Made by a program: the position numbers and the translations under genes
The notes under the pieces: model-generated
Databases searched by the model: none
The model's input: only the letters and a program-made list of their open reading frames with translations
Told to the model about the DNA's origin: nothing
Shown: piece by piece, positions 54,167 through 62,253 of the stretch
Layout: the number at the start of each line of letters is the position of its first letter
Numbering within the stretch: the first letter of the stretch is position 1
NCBI GenBank assembly: GCA_016841185.1
Contig: JAENZQ010000001.1
Span: 136,364 to 200,363 of the forward strand
Length of the DNA stretch: 64,000 bases
Origin: Anaerovorax odorimutans
Lineage (GTDB): Bacteria > Bacillota > Clostridia > Peptostreptococcales > JAAYPU01
Reading direction: 5' to 3'

Positions 54167-54292
54167 ATTTAAGAGCTGGGGTCTCTCTTCATTTTATTAA
54201 TGAATTATTATTAATATAACAGTTATCAGCGATATTATAAAGTGGCACAAAAAGATATTTAAGATTTAGGATTTATGAATTAAGATTTAAGG

Positions 54293-54318
54293 TAGATTTT
54301 GTTTTCACAAAATCTACA
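54293..54318. repeat. Perfect stem-loop downstream of recJ
   Basis: GTAGATTTTGT pairs with ACAAAATCTAC, loop TTTC. It follows a low-complexity tract through the junction AAGGTAGA, like the hairpins at 1628 and 28191. Confidence 0.7.
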
Positions 54319-54417
54319 TTTTAACAATCCTAATTACACTACTCAGAAGGAGTTATTTGTACTCACACTCACAATTTAACTTGCATTATTCAAGCACTTA
54401 GAACCACGAACCGCCAA

Positions 54418-56142
54418 CTACAAACCCGCATTATAAATTAATTCTCCTTCTGCTTTTCTGAAGTCTTTGATCAGAAACTGAATTTTTCTTGTTCCGTTAT
54501 ATTCGTTTATTTCAGGGTAACCAACCAGATCTATTTCTGATATTTTTTCCATCCCTTTGTATTCTTCTGCTCTATTAAAAGCGACTGCTTCTAAGCAGTT
54601 CCCGGATCCATCATAACAAACTAATTTTAAATGTTCCCTTTCTCCTCCCATGAAGTATTCATCTTGTATGGTTAAACCTTTTAAAAGAAATATCGGTTTC
54701 TCATTTTTAAATCCGAATGGCTCCAACTGCTTCAAAATTTTAATAAAATCAAGGGTCAAATCCGTTATCTTTAATTCTAAGTTGATTTTTATCTCATTTT
54801 CGAAATATTCAGGATTAGATTCTTTCATTTTTTTTAATTCTTTATTAAGTGATGTTCTAAGCAGATCCAGTTTATCAGGCTTCATAGAAAAACCGCATGC
54901 GCATGAGTGTCCGCCGAACTTTAAAAATAAATAATCATACATTTTTAATATCTGATGAATGTCAATATGCGCAATGCTTCTTCCGGTCCCCTTAAGTATT
55001 CCTTCTTCTCTGGATTCTGTTACAATAATAGAAGGGCGATGATATTTGTCCTTGATCTTTCCGGCAATAATACCGGCCACTCCCTCATGTATGTCTTCCG
55101 AATCTATCACGATGAAAAGATCCTCGCTGTAATTCTGATTTACAGCATCTATGCATTTTCTATAACCCTCATCCTGAATATTTTTTCGTTCACGATTCAA
55201 TTCCACAAGCAAACGTGCCAGATTGCGGGCTTCTTTTTCATCATTTGAAAGAAATAGTTTGACCCCTGTTTCTGCAGTATCCATCCGTCCTCCTGCATTC
55301 AAATGAGGTCCTATTATAAAAGCAATATAATAGGCATTTACTTCCTTGTACTTTAAACCCACACTCTCCAATAATACCGAAAGACCCTTTCTCCTTCTCT
55401 TGTTTATCTCCTTGAGGCCGTATTTTACTAAAACACGATTTTCATCTGTTAAAGGGACAATATCTGACACAGTAGCAATTGCAACTAAATCAAGGATCCT
55501 GTTCAGAATTTTCCTGTCAAGACCTGCCTTTCTTTGAATCATTTGTGCCAATTTAAAGGCAACACCACATCCGCAAAGATCTTTATACGGATACCGGCAA
55601 TCTTTCTGCTTCGGGTTAATCATCAGACAATCAGGCAACACTTCTCCTACATTGTGATGATCCGTAATAATAATATCCAATCCGATTTCTTTTGCATATT
55701 GAACCTCATCTATGGATACCGCACCGCAGTCTACGGTAATAACCAAATCAGCACCTCTGTTTTTTATCATATCCAGCGCTTCTCTATTTAATCCATAGCC
55801 TTCTTCCATTCTGGAAGGTATGTAATAAAAAACCCGCTCCGTCAAACAAGATAATACTTCCGTCAACAAACCCACGCTGGTAAGACCATCCACATCATAG
55901 TCTCCATAAATCCAGATATTTCTTTTATGCCGAACAGCGTTCAAAATAATACCCACAGATTCATCCATATTTTTCATCAGGCAAGGATCATATGTCTTTT
56001 TAGGTTTGTCAGATAAAAACTCTACCATATCCTTTATTTCTCTGATCCCTTTTTGTATTAGGATGCTTTGTATCAACGGATGTATATCATCATATAATTC
56101 CGCCTCATTTTCCGATGTATCCAGAGTCCATTTATTGATCAT
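54418..56142 (-). CDS. recJ: Single-stranded-DNA-specific exonuclease RecJ
   Basis: ATG 56142 is chosen since GGAGG stands 5-6 bases upstream. The 574-residue protein is RecJ, a 5'-3' ssDNA exonuclease of repair and recombination. DHH motifs are present: NIWIYGDYDVDGLTSVGLL, DLVITVDCGAVSIDEV, IIITDHHNVGEVLPDCLMIN and ATVSDIVPLTDENR, followed by the DHHA1 domain with KFGGHSCACGFSM and a C-terminal OB-like domain. It is at the usual length for RecJ. It lies between the M23 peptidase gene and ctpA on the same strand. Confidence 0.95.
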   Translation of the reverse strand: MINKWTLDTSENEAELYDDIHPLIQSILIQKGIREIKDMVEFLSDKPKKTYDPCLMKNMDESVGIILNAVRHKRNIWIYGDYDVDGLTSVGLLTEVLSCLTERVFYYIPSRMEEGYGLNREALDMIKNRGADLVITVDCGAVSIDEVQYAKEIGLDIIITDHHNVGEVLPDCLMINPKQKDCRYPYKDLCGCGVAFKLAQMIQRKAGLDRKILNRILDLVAIATVSDIVPLTDENRVLVKYGLKEINKRRRKGLSVLLESVGLKYKEVNAYYIAFIIGPHLNAGGRMDTAETGVKLFLSNDEKEARNLARLLVELNRERKNIQDEGYRKCIDAVNQNYSEDLFIVIDSEDIHEGVAGIIAGKIKDKYHRPSIIVTESREEGILKGTGRSIAHIDIHQILKMYDYLFLKFGGHSCACGFSMKPDKLDLLRTSLNKELKKMKESNPEYFENEIKINLELKITDLTLDFIKILKQLEPFGFKNEKPIFLLKGLTIQDEYFMGGEREHLKLVCYDGSGNCLEAVAFNRAEEYKGMEKISEIDLVGYPEINEYNGTRKIQFLIKDFRKAEGELIYNAGL

Positions 56143-56159
56143 TCCATCCTCCAAAACAA

Positions 56160-56183
56160 AGAATTTTGCCTAAGCAAAATTCT
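56160..56183. repeat. Perfect stem-loop between the M23 peptidase gene and recJ
   Basis: AGAATTTTGC pairs with GCAAAATTCT, loop CTAA. On the minus strand it is not followed by a T-run but by TTTGTTTTGGAGG, the recJ ribosome site. Confidence 0.65.
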
Positions 56184-56215
56184 AAAATGATTTTTTTTAA
56201 CCAAATCATTACTTT

Positions 56216-57340
56216 CTATTTATTATAATATGTCATAGGATCTACATAATTACCGTCTTTTCTTATCTCGAAATGCAAATGAGGTCCGGTAGACATCCCT
56301 GTGCTTCCTGATTTGGCAATGGCCTGGCCTTTTGATACTTTATCTCCCACCTTTATAAGAAGTTCATTATTATGACCATAAAGTGTCACAATTCCTCCAC
56401 CATGATCGATCATAACCGCTTTCCCATAGCCGCCAAGCCAGTTAGCATGAATAACCGTTCCATCATTAGCTGCTACAATCTGACTGTTTGAGGGAACACC
56501 GATATCAATTCCTGTATGTAATTTTCTGGTTTTTAAAATCGGGTGAATCCTATATCCAAAATATGAAGTAATTCTTTCGTACCCTGGAGACGGCCACGCA
56601 AACTCGCCACCCACATAGGCTTCGCTGGACTGGGCTTTTCTTATTTTTTCTGAAAGTTCTGCAGCATACCGGTTCAGTTCGTCTATTTGACTTTCCAAAG
56701 CTTTATTGTTTTGAGCCACCTGTGATCTTAGCTCAGCCACTTCACCACGACTCACTGCAAGCTGGTCTATTTTTGTCTGAACATCTGCTTTTTGATGATA
56801 CAAATTGTATTTTAACTCTTCAAGGCTCTCTTTCTGACGATTCATCTCATTACATTTTTCTTCAAGAAATTTCAGTAAGTCTACATCTTGTTCCGTAATT
56901 CTATTAACCATATCGATATTGGTTAACAGTTCCTGAAAGGAAGAAGACCCTAACAGAATTTCCATTAAACCAACTTCACCATTTTTGTACATGACCCGGA
57001 GCCGTGAACTCAAAACATCATTTTTATCATCAATTTCCTTCTCGGTTTCTGCAATAGTGGCAATCTTCTCATTAATTTCACCCTGTGTTTTGTTGATTTC
57101 CTTCTGGAGTTCACTTATCTCTCTTTCGGTAGCATCGATTTTTTTGTCCAAATCGGCTATTTGCTGTGTTAAATTTTTCTCCTCTTTCTCACCTTGATTC
57201 AACAGATCCTGTGCATCGTTAATACGGTCGGTAATCCCGTCCAATTCTCTTTGATCAGCATCCGTTGCAAAAATAACGGACGATAAATACAAAGATGCCA
57301 TCAAAGCAAAAGTCAGAGAATAAACTATGATCTTCCTCAT
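56216..57340 (-). CDS. EnvC-like secreted M23 peptidase with coiled coils
   Basis: The 374-residue protein has a signal peptide (SLTFALMASLYLSSVIFATD), a long coiled-coil region (about residues 30-235) and a C-terminal LytM/M23 domain with the zinc motifs HTGIDIGVPSNSQIVAANDG and GPHLHFEIRKDG. Such proteins cleave peptidoglycan cross-links or activate amidases and are driven by FtsEX. The neighbours fit: ftsE and ftsX are directly upstream on the same strand. The gap to ftsX (132 bases) holds a low-complexity tract and a 13-bp hairpin (57388-57418). It corresponds functionally to CwlO/PcsB of other Firmicutes, with a different catalytic domain from PcsB. Confidence 0.93.
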   Translation of the reverse strand: MRKIIVYSLTFALMASLYLSSVIFATDADQRELDGITDRINDAQDLLNQGEKEEKNLTQQIADLDKKIDATEREISELQKEINKTQGEINEKIATIAETEKEIDDKNDVLSSRLRVMYKNGEVGLMEILLGSSSFQELLTNIDMVNRITEQDVDLLKFLEEKCNEMNRQKESLEELKYNLYHQKADVQTKIDQLAVSRGEVAELRSQVAQNNKALESQIDELNRYAAELSEKIRKAQSSEAYVGGEFAWPSPGYERITSYFGYRIHPILKTRKLHTGIDIGVPSNSQIVAANDGTVIHANWLGGYGKAVMIDHGGGIVTLYGHNNELLIKVGDKVSKGQAIAKSGSTGMSTGPHLHFEIRKDGNYVDPMTYYNK

Positions 57341-57387
57341 AAAATGCGCCCCCCCTTTAATTGATTTAAGATTTATGATTTGAGGTT

Positions 57388-57418
57388 TATGGAAATTTTG
57401 CTCTTCAAAATTTCCATA
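57388..57418. repeat. Perfect stem-loop between ftsX and the M23 peptidase gene
   Basis: TATGGAAATTTTG pairs with CAAAATTTCCATA over 13 bp, loop CTCTT. A TTAAGATTTATGATTTGAGG tract adjoins it on the left and ACTCTATAAACTATAGG words on the right. Confidence 0.7.
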
Positions 57419-57472
57419 TTATAATCACAACTAATACATAATCCATACCCTTTACTCTATAAACTATAGGAA

Positions 57473-58366
57473 TTATGTGTCGAGAAATTTTCTCATGGAT
57501 AGAATGCTTCCCAGTGAGCCGATTCCAACGCCCAGGCTTATAAAAATCCATATCAGATGATTGATCAAAAATTCATGGGGAACCAGTCCTATGGAAAACA
57601 TGACAAAAGCCTGTGTTGAAAAAGCCTCTATAATTTTTTTGTAAAAGAAATAAATAATGGCTACCGAAACACCTGATCCGATGATTCCGATAATGATACC
57701 TTCCACAAAAAAAGGTCCCCGGATAAACCAATTGGTTGCCCCGATATACTTCATTATGCCGATTTCTTTCTCTCTTGCCGCCACGGTAAGTTTAACCGTG
57801 TTTGCCACAATAACAATTGAAATAATAATAAGTATGACGATAAGGACCATGCCTGCCAATTGAATAAAATTCGTAATGTTCAACAATTTCTCTACAACAC
57901 TTTGATAATATTTAATATCTTCTATCCCATCCATTCCTTTGATCCTAGATACTACTGCATCTGCATCTTCCAGTTTATTAACTTTTATTTCCAGAGAATT
58001 AGGAAACGGATTGGATTCCAGGCCATCCAGAAGATAACCATTATCTCCCCATCTTTTTTTCATGATAACGAGAGCTTCTTCTTTATCAATATAAGTAACT
58101 TCTTTGACGCCATAAATGGTTTCCATTTCGTTTTGCATTTCATAAATGGCTTCTTCACCCACATCATCCTCAAGATATATTTGAATGGTATCAAATTGTG
58201 ATTGTGCGGTTTGAGCCAACAGATTTATATTGACGATCAAAATGAAGAACAGCCCTAATATCAACAGCATAGAAGTAATGGAAAATATGGAAGCAGTACA
58301 CATGTTTCTGTTACGGATTAATTGTTTACATGCCTGTTTGACGGAATATGCTGAAGCTCTAAACAT
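57473..58366 (-). CDS. ftsX: Cell division protein FtsX
   Basis: The 297-residue membrane protein has an N-terminal helix (SIFSITSMLLILGLFFILIV), an extracytoplasmic domain (about residues 55-160) and three C-terminal helices with the FtsX segment AREKEIGIMKYIGATNWFIRGPFFVEG. FtsEX couples ATP hydrolysis to a peptidoglycan hydrolase outside the membrane. It overlaps ftsE by 8 bases and is followed by the M23 peptidase, its probable partner. Confidence 0.95.
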   Translation of the reverse strand: MFRASAYSVKQACKQLIRNRNMCTASIFSITSMLLILGLFFILIVNINLLAQTAQSQFDTIQIYLEDDVGEEAIYEMQNEMETIYGVKEVTYIDKEEALVIMKKRWGDNGYLLDGLESNPFPNSLEIKVNKLEDADAVVSRIKGMDGIEDIKYYQSVVEKLLNITNFIQLAGMVLIVILIIISIVIVANTVKLTVAAREKEIGIMKYIGATNWFIRGPFFVEGIIIGIIGSGVSVAIIYFFYKKIIEAFSTQAFVMFSIGLVPHEFLINHLIWIFISLGVGIGSLGSILSMRKFLDT

Positions 58367-59042
58367 GATATTTGTACGCTCCTCTCAAATCATCTCTTAT
58401 AATTTTACCTCGCTCAATACCAATTACCCGTTTCTCCATCTTATCCACGATTTCTTTTGCATGAGTCACCATTACAATAGTGGTTCCGCGTAAATTGATC
58501 TGAACAAGAAGTCTCATAATTTCCCAGGCCGTATCCGGATCTAAATTCCCGGTAGGCTCATCTGCAATCAGTACAGACGGATTATTGATTATGGATCTTG
58601 CAATAGCAACTCTCTGCTGTTCTCCGGCTGAAAGTTCATGGGGATATTTATTGGCTTTATCACTTATTCCAACAAGGCTCAAAGCCTGAGGTACGACTCT
58701 CCGGATACTTCTTGGAGAAGCATGTATGATGTTCATTGCAAAAGCAACGTTTTCATATACTGTTTTTCGTGGTAATAATCTGAAATCTTGAAATACAATA
58801 CCGACATTTCTTCTGAGTACAGGAATTTTTCTATTCGGAAGATTGGTTACTTCAAGGTCTCCTAAAAATATCTTTCCTTCAGTTGCTTCTATTTCTTTTA
58901 AAAGTAATTTTATAAAAGTGGATTTCCCTGCACCGCTGGGCCCCACCAAAAAAACAAATTCACCTTTTCCAATGCTTAAATTGACATTTGAAAGTGCCGC
59001 ATTAGAACCATATAATTTGCTGACGTTTTCAAATTTTATCAT
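58359..59042 (-). CDS. ftsE: Cell division ATP-binding protein FtsE
   Basis: The 227-residue ABC ATPase has Walker A FLVGPSGAGKSTFIKLLL, signature ELSAGEQQRVAIARSIIN, Walker B SVLIADEPTGNLDPDTAW and VTHAKEIV. The LSAGEQQR signature is typical of FtsE. It drives FtsX at the division site or sidewall to activate peptidoglycan hydrolysis. It is first in the ftsE-ftsX unit. Confidence 0.96.
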   Translation of the reverse strand: MIKFENVSKLYGSNAALSNVNLSIGKGEFVFLVGPSGAGKSTFIKLLLKEIEATEGKIFLGDLEVTNLPNRKIPVLRRNVGIVFQDFRLLPRKTVYENVAFAMNIIHASPRSIRRVVPQALSLVGISDKANKYPHELSAGEQQRVAIARSIINNPSVLIADEPTGNLDPDTAWEIMRLLVQINLRGTTIVMVTHAKEIVDKMEKRVIGIERGKIIRDDLRGAYKYHV

Positions 59043-59195
59043 GCCTTTTTCCTTTCTTATGTTTATCGCTACTTACATTTTATTATATAATGATAGGAGA
59101 TTCTACAAATTATTTAAAAATTCTCTGCTATTTTTTTGAAATGCTTTCTTTTTTTCCTACTAATGATTATAATTTTTGTAGAATGAGGTGATTTT

Positions 59196-59762
59196 TTGAA
59201 AAGTCAAGTAAGAAATGACATTTTAACTAAAAGAAATGCTCTTTCTCCGGAGGCTGTTTCAGACGCAGAGTTAAAAATATTAGATCGGCTAAGGCATTGG
59301 CCTATTTATATAGAAGCGGAAAATGTAATGACTTATGTGGATTTTAAAAATGAAATCAGGACCCGTTGTATTATGGAAGATCTGCTATCTAATGGGAAAA
59401 AATTGATTGTACCGCTGACGAAAAAAAACAGCACCGATATCATACCTGTCCAAATCTCTTCGTTTAAAGAATTGAAAGCGGGACAATTTGGGCTGACGGA
59501 ACCTTCAAAAGAATCAAGAGAATTTAATTCTGAATTGTTGGATTTAATTCTGATTCCCGGAATCGCATTCGATGTTTATGGCAACCGGATTGGATTTGGC
59601 AAAGGATATTACGACCATTTTCTTTCTCAAATAGATAAAAAAGTACCTTTTGCTTCGTTGGCTTATGATTTTCAAGTTTTAAACTATGTAATACCCCATG
59701 ATAAACATGATGTGCCTATGGACTTTATAATAACACCAAGTAAAACCATAGAAATAAAGTAA
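59196..59762 (+). CDS. 5-formyltetrahydrofolate cyclo-ligase
   Basis: The enzyme converts 5-formyl-THF to 5,10-methenyl-THF with ATP. The 188-residue protein has the family motifs VDFKNEIRTRCIMEDLL, LILIPGIAFDVYGNRIGFGK and GYYDHFLS, the standard ATP/folate site. The start is TTG 59196, supported by GAGGTG 5-6 bases upstream and no better ATG nearby. It is a lone gene divergent from ftsE. Confidence 0.93.
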   Translation: MKSQVRNDILTKRNALSPEAVSDAELKILDRLRHWPIYIEAENVMTYVDFKNEIRTRCIMEDLLSNGKKLIVPLTKKNSTDIIPVQISSFKELKAGQFGLTEPSKESREFNSELLDLILIPGIAFDVYGNRIGFGKGYYDHFLSQIDKKVPFASLAYDFQVLNYVIPHDKHDVPMDFIITPSKTIEIK

Positions 59763-59820
59763 AAGATTGGAGTGTTAGAGTGAACAATTAATAATTAGAA
59801 ATTGGAAAGGAGTGATGAAT

Positions 59821-60186
59821 GTGAGCAAAAAAGGTGCGGTTCTTATTTGTGATGATTCCATTACATCACGGAAAAACCTTAAAAGAACCATCATTTCAAA
59901 AGGGGATTATACCATCCTCGAAGCCTCAGACGGGCAAATGGCAGTTGAGTTATATAAGTCCAACATGCCGGACCTTGTTTTTATGGATATCGTTATGCCC
60001 GTTAAAGATGGCCTGCTGGCAACCAAAGAAATCCGAGCCTTCGATAAAAATGCAAGAATCGTGATCTTATCATCTGTTGGAACAAAAGAAAATTTGAAAG
60101 AAGCGCTCACTTGCGGGGTGCTGGACTTCATACAGAAGCCCTGGGATGAAAAACACATTGAAAGCATGCTGTCAAAGCTTATTTGA
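59821..60186 (+). CDS. Stand-alone CheY-like response regulator
   Basis: GTG 59821 is chosen because GGAAAGGAG ends 8 bases upstream; ATG 59815 would be too close. The 121-residue protein is a single receiver domain: ICDDSITSRKNLKRTI (acidic pair), phospho-acceptor Asp in DLVFMDIVMPVKDGLL, Ser/Thr in ARIVILSSVGTKENL and Lys in LDFIQKPWDE. There is no output domain. The gene overlaps into the ribosome site of the next gene, which encodes a CheX-like phosphatase, so the two probably form a signalling pair. Confidence 0.92.
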   Translation: MSKKGAVLICDDSITSRKNLKRTIISKGDYTILEASDGQMAVELYKSNMPDLVFMDIVMPVKDGLLATKEIRAFDKNARIVILSSVGTKENLKEALTCGVLDFIQKPWDEKHIESMLSKLI

Positions 60187-60200
60187 AAGGGGGAAAGAAA

Positions 60201-61070
60201 ATGTTCAGTCAATATTTTGGGCAATATCTTCTGAATAAAGGCTTGCTGTCTGCCCAACAGTTAAGGGATGCCTTGGAACATGAAAAAAACACCAAAGTCA
60301 AGCTGGGTGTTCTGGCCATGAACGCCGGCTATATGTCTGCCGAACAAGTTGAAATAGTATATAGGCAGCAGGCAAAAGTAGATGAAAAATTTGGTGAAAT
60401 TGCTGTAAAAACCGGGTATCTTTCGGAAAGTCAACTGAAAAAACTTTTGAGCACTCAAAAACAAGGACATTTAGTTCTATGCCAGTATATCGCAGACAAA
60501 GGATATATGACTTTGTCACAATTGGATGCAACTATGAAAGAATATATGGATTCAAGAAATTTGAATATCCGTAATCTTGATGATTTGAATTTAGAAAAAC
60601 TCATGAACAGTTATCTTAATTTCGGAGATACACTATGGCATAAAATCTATTGGGAATATGTATCGCTTCTCCTAAGAAATTGCATGAGATTTATTAATGA
60701 TGTCCCCGTTGTGCAGGTGGAAAGAGTAGATGAAACTTATTATGCAGAATGGATGGTTTCACAGAGAATTTTCGGCAAATTCAGCATGTTCACTTCTTTT
60801 GCCTCAAATAGTCTTGATGCTCTTAAGCATTTGGCAGAATTATTTAACAAAGATACCTATTCCTCATTTGACGAATATGCACAGGATGGCATCAGCGAAT
60901 TCTTAAATTTACATAATGGGATTTTTCTTGTTAATATTTCAAACAATGGAGTTGTCCTTGACATGGCTCCACAAAATTTCTCCACTGGTGTAAAGCTGGA
61001 TGAATTGCCGGAATGCTTCAAAATCACTTTGACCTGGATATGGGGAACAGTGGATATGGTTATCTATTAA
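60201..61070 (+). CDS. Four-repeat helical N-terminus fused to a CheX-like phosphatase domain
   Basis: ATG 60201 is preferred, with AAAGGGGGAAAG upstream; the longer TTG frame has no site. The 289-residue protein has two parts. Residues about 3-115 hold four copies of a 30-35 residue unit with the pattern FGQYLLNKGLLSAQQLRDAL / LGVLAMNAGYMSAEQV / FGEIAVKTGYLSESQLKKLL / LCQYIADKGYMTLSQLDATM, similar to the helical unit of type II secretion GspE/MshE N-domains that bind nucleotides such as c-di-GMP. Residues about 145-289 resemble CheX/CheC phosphatases, with the catalytic E-x2-N in DGISEFLNLHNG and a Pro 21 residues on. It likely dephosphorylates the adjacent CheY-like protein. I have moderate certainty on both domain calls. 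Confidence 0.7.
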   Translation: MFSQYFGQYLLNKGLLSAQQLRDALEHEKNTKVKLGVLAMNAGYMSAEQVEIVYRQQAKVDEKFGEIAVKTGYLSESQLKKLLSTQKQGHLVLCQYIADKGYMTLSQLDATMKEYMDSRNLNIRNLDDLNLEKLMNSYLNFGDTLWHKIYWEYVSLLLRNCMRFINDVPVVQVERVDETYYAEWMVSQRIFGKFSMFTSFASNSLDALKHLAELFNKDTYSSFDEYAQDGISEFLNLHNGIFLVNISNNGVVLDMAPQNFSTGVKLDELPECFKITLTWIWGTVDMVIY

Positions 61071-61125
61071 ACAGTTAAGTTTAAGTAGAAGTGTGAGTGT
61101 AAGTTAAGTGTAAGTGTGAGTGTAA

Positions 61126-61160
61126 AATGAAGGATTTTGATAGATTCAAAATCCTTCATT
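61126..61160. terminator. 15-bp hairpin between convergent genes
   Basis: AATGAAGGATTTTGA (61126-61140) pairs perfectly with TCAAAATCCTTCATT (61146-61160). On the plus strand GTTTCTCATATTTTTT follows. It overlaps the stop codon of the minus-strand small gene and may serve both directions. A 13-base word AGTGTGAGTGTAA is repeated just before it (61090-61102 and 61113-61125). Confidence 0.7.
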
Positions 61161-61347
61161 GTTTCTCATATTTTTTAAACAAATCCTGAAGTCTGGTTGC
61201 CTGCATTCCGCTTTCTTCAGCAAATTTTTTAAATACTTCGGCAACCTCCTGGTCCGCTACCTGTTTAGAAAACATTTCATAATCCCGAACATTTTCCTGA
61301 GCATCCAACAGTTTCTTTAAAATCGTATCGCGTGTCCTCATTTCCAT
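61156..61347 (-). CDS. Small helical protein, 63 residues
   Basis: ATG 61347 is chosen because AGGAGGGAT lies 8 bases upstream; an ATG 27 codons earlier has no site. The product (MEMRTRDTILKKLLDAQEN start) is charged and predicted all-helical, two amphipathic helices around residues 5-30 and 34-62, with no Cys, signal or membrane segment. The pattern of Glu and His-free helices resembles a half ferritin-like bundle, but the metal ligands are not evident. I do not recognise the family. It follows the SDR gene by 117 bases and may be separately transcribed. Confidence 0.6.
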   Translation of the reverse strand: MEMRTRDTILKKLLDAQENVRDYEMFSKQVADQEVAEVFKKFAEESGMQATRLQDLFKKYEKQ

Positions 61348-61463
61348 AATTCTATCCCTCCTACTTTCATTATCGTTATTTTTATCTTTAAGAAGAATAA
61401 TTATGTACTCTTTATATTTTAAATTCAAATCCTTGAGATACGAATTCCGGAATGCAGTTTCTT

Positions 61464-62207
61464 CTATGCTGTTTCCCCACCATCTATGGGAATAAACTGC
61501 CCGGTTATATAAGAAGCATCCTCAGAAGCTAAAAATGCATACAAAGCACCCACTTCTTCAGGATCCGCATGTCTTTTCATAGGAATGCCTTCATTTACAA
61601 CTGCAAACATTTCTTCGGTATATTCCGCTTTCTGCATAGGAGTCATGACATATCCGGGGCAAATAGAATTTGCTCTAATATATGGCGCAAACTCCAATGC
61701 AATGGTTTTAGCTAACAGAATAACGCCTGCTTTAGAAGCATTATAGTCTGCATAGAACGGATGACCGTTCATCCCATTGGTAGAGGCTGTAAATAGAATC
61801 ACACCGCTCTTTTGTTTCTCCATTCTTTTTACTGCTTCTTTAGAGCACAGAAACATTCCGTTAAGATTGATATCTATGACTTTTTTCCACTGCTCATACT
61901 GAATTTCCGCAAATGGTTTTCTGACACTTATTCCTGCATTGGATATAAGCACATCAATACCTCCAAGCAGCCTGTCCGCTTCTTCAAAGCCTTTTATAAC
62001 ATCTTCCTCTTTACTGACATCTACTTTTACGGCTCCTGACAATCCCGGGTTGCCGGCAATCACTTCCTCAAACGCTTTATCATTTATGTCAAAAATAACA
62101 ACATTTGCACCTTCCTTGATGAACCTCTGAGCTGTGGCCAGCCCTATGCCGCTGGCTCCTCCGGTAACAACCACTCTCTTTCCTTGTAGATCTTCATGTC
62201 TGGACAT
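61464..62207 (-). CDS. Short-chain dehydrogenase/reductase
   Basis: The 247-residue protein is a classical SDR: nucleotide motif VVVTGGASGIGLATAQRF (about residues 12-29), acidic residue at the end of strand 2 (VVIFDIND), suggesting NAD, then ISNAGISVRKPF, and the catalytic Ser in FTASTNG with Tyr-x3-Lys in YADYNASKAGV. SICPGYVMTP and YITGQFIPIDGGET end the fold. Close relatives act on 3-oxoacyl-ACP, sugars or diols such as butanediol. It lies 46 bases after the AcoX-like gene in what appears to be an operon with a GcvPB-like protein. Confidence 0.92.
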   Translation of the reverse strand: MSRHEDLQGKRVVVTGGASGIGLATAQRFIKEGANVVIFDINDKAFEEVIAGNPGLSGAVKVDVSKEEDVIKGFEEADRLLGGIDVLISNAGISVRKPFAEIQYEQWKKVIDINLNGMFLCSKEAVKRMEKQKSGVILFTASTNGMNGHPFYADYNASKAGVILLAKTIALEFAPYIRANSICPGYVMTPMQKAEYTEEMFAVVNEGIPMKRHADPEEVGALYAFLASEDASYITGQFIPIDGGETA

Positions 62208-62253
62208 TATAAACCCTCCTTCTTAAAATAATGTTTGCTTTTCGCTTAAATCC

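Larger units (their letters stand above)
54105..54417. other. recJ-ctpA intergenic region: leader motif and composite repeat
   Basis: The 313-bp gap contains the ctpA leader motif (54130-54166), a low-complexity tract (AAGATTTAGGATTTATGAATT-like words, 54258-54290) joined through GGTAGA to a perfect 11-bp hairpin (54293-54318), and GTACTCACACTCACAA at 54360. No gene is present. Confidence 0.6.

Noticed and set aside
61090..61125. Tandem AGTGTGAGTGTAA words as a binding-site array
   Set aside because: Only two copies are present, and similar reiterated words occur in other spacers, so it fits the general low-complexity tracts better than an operator.
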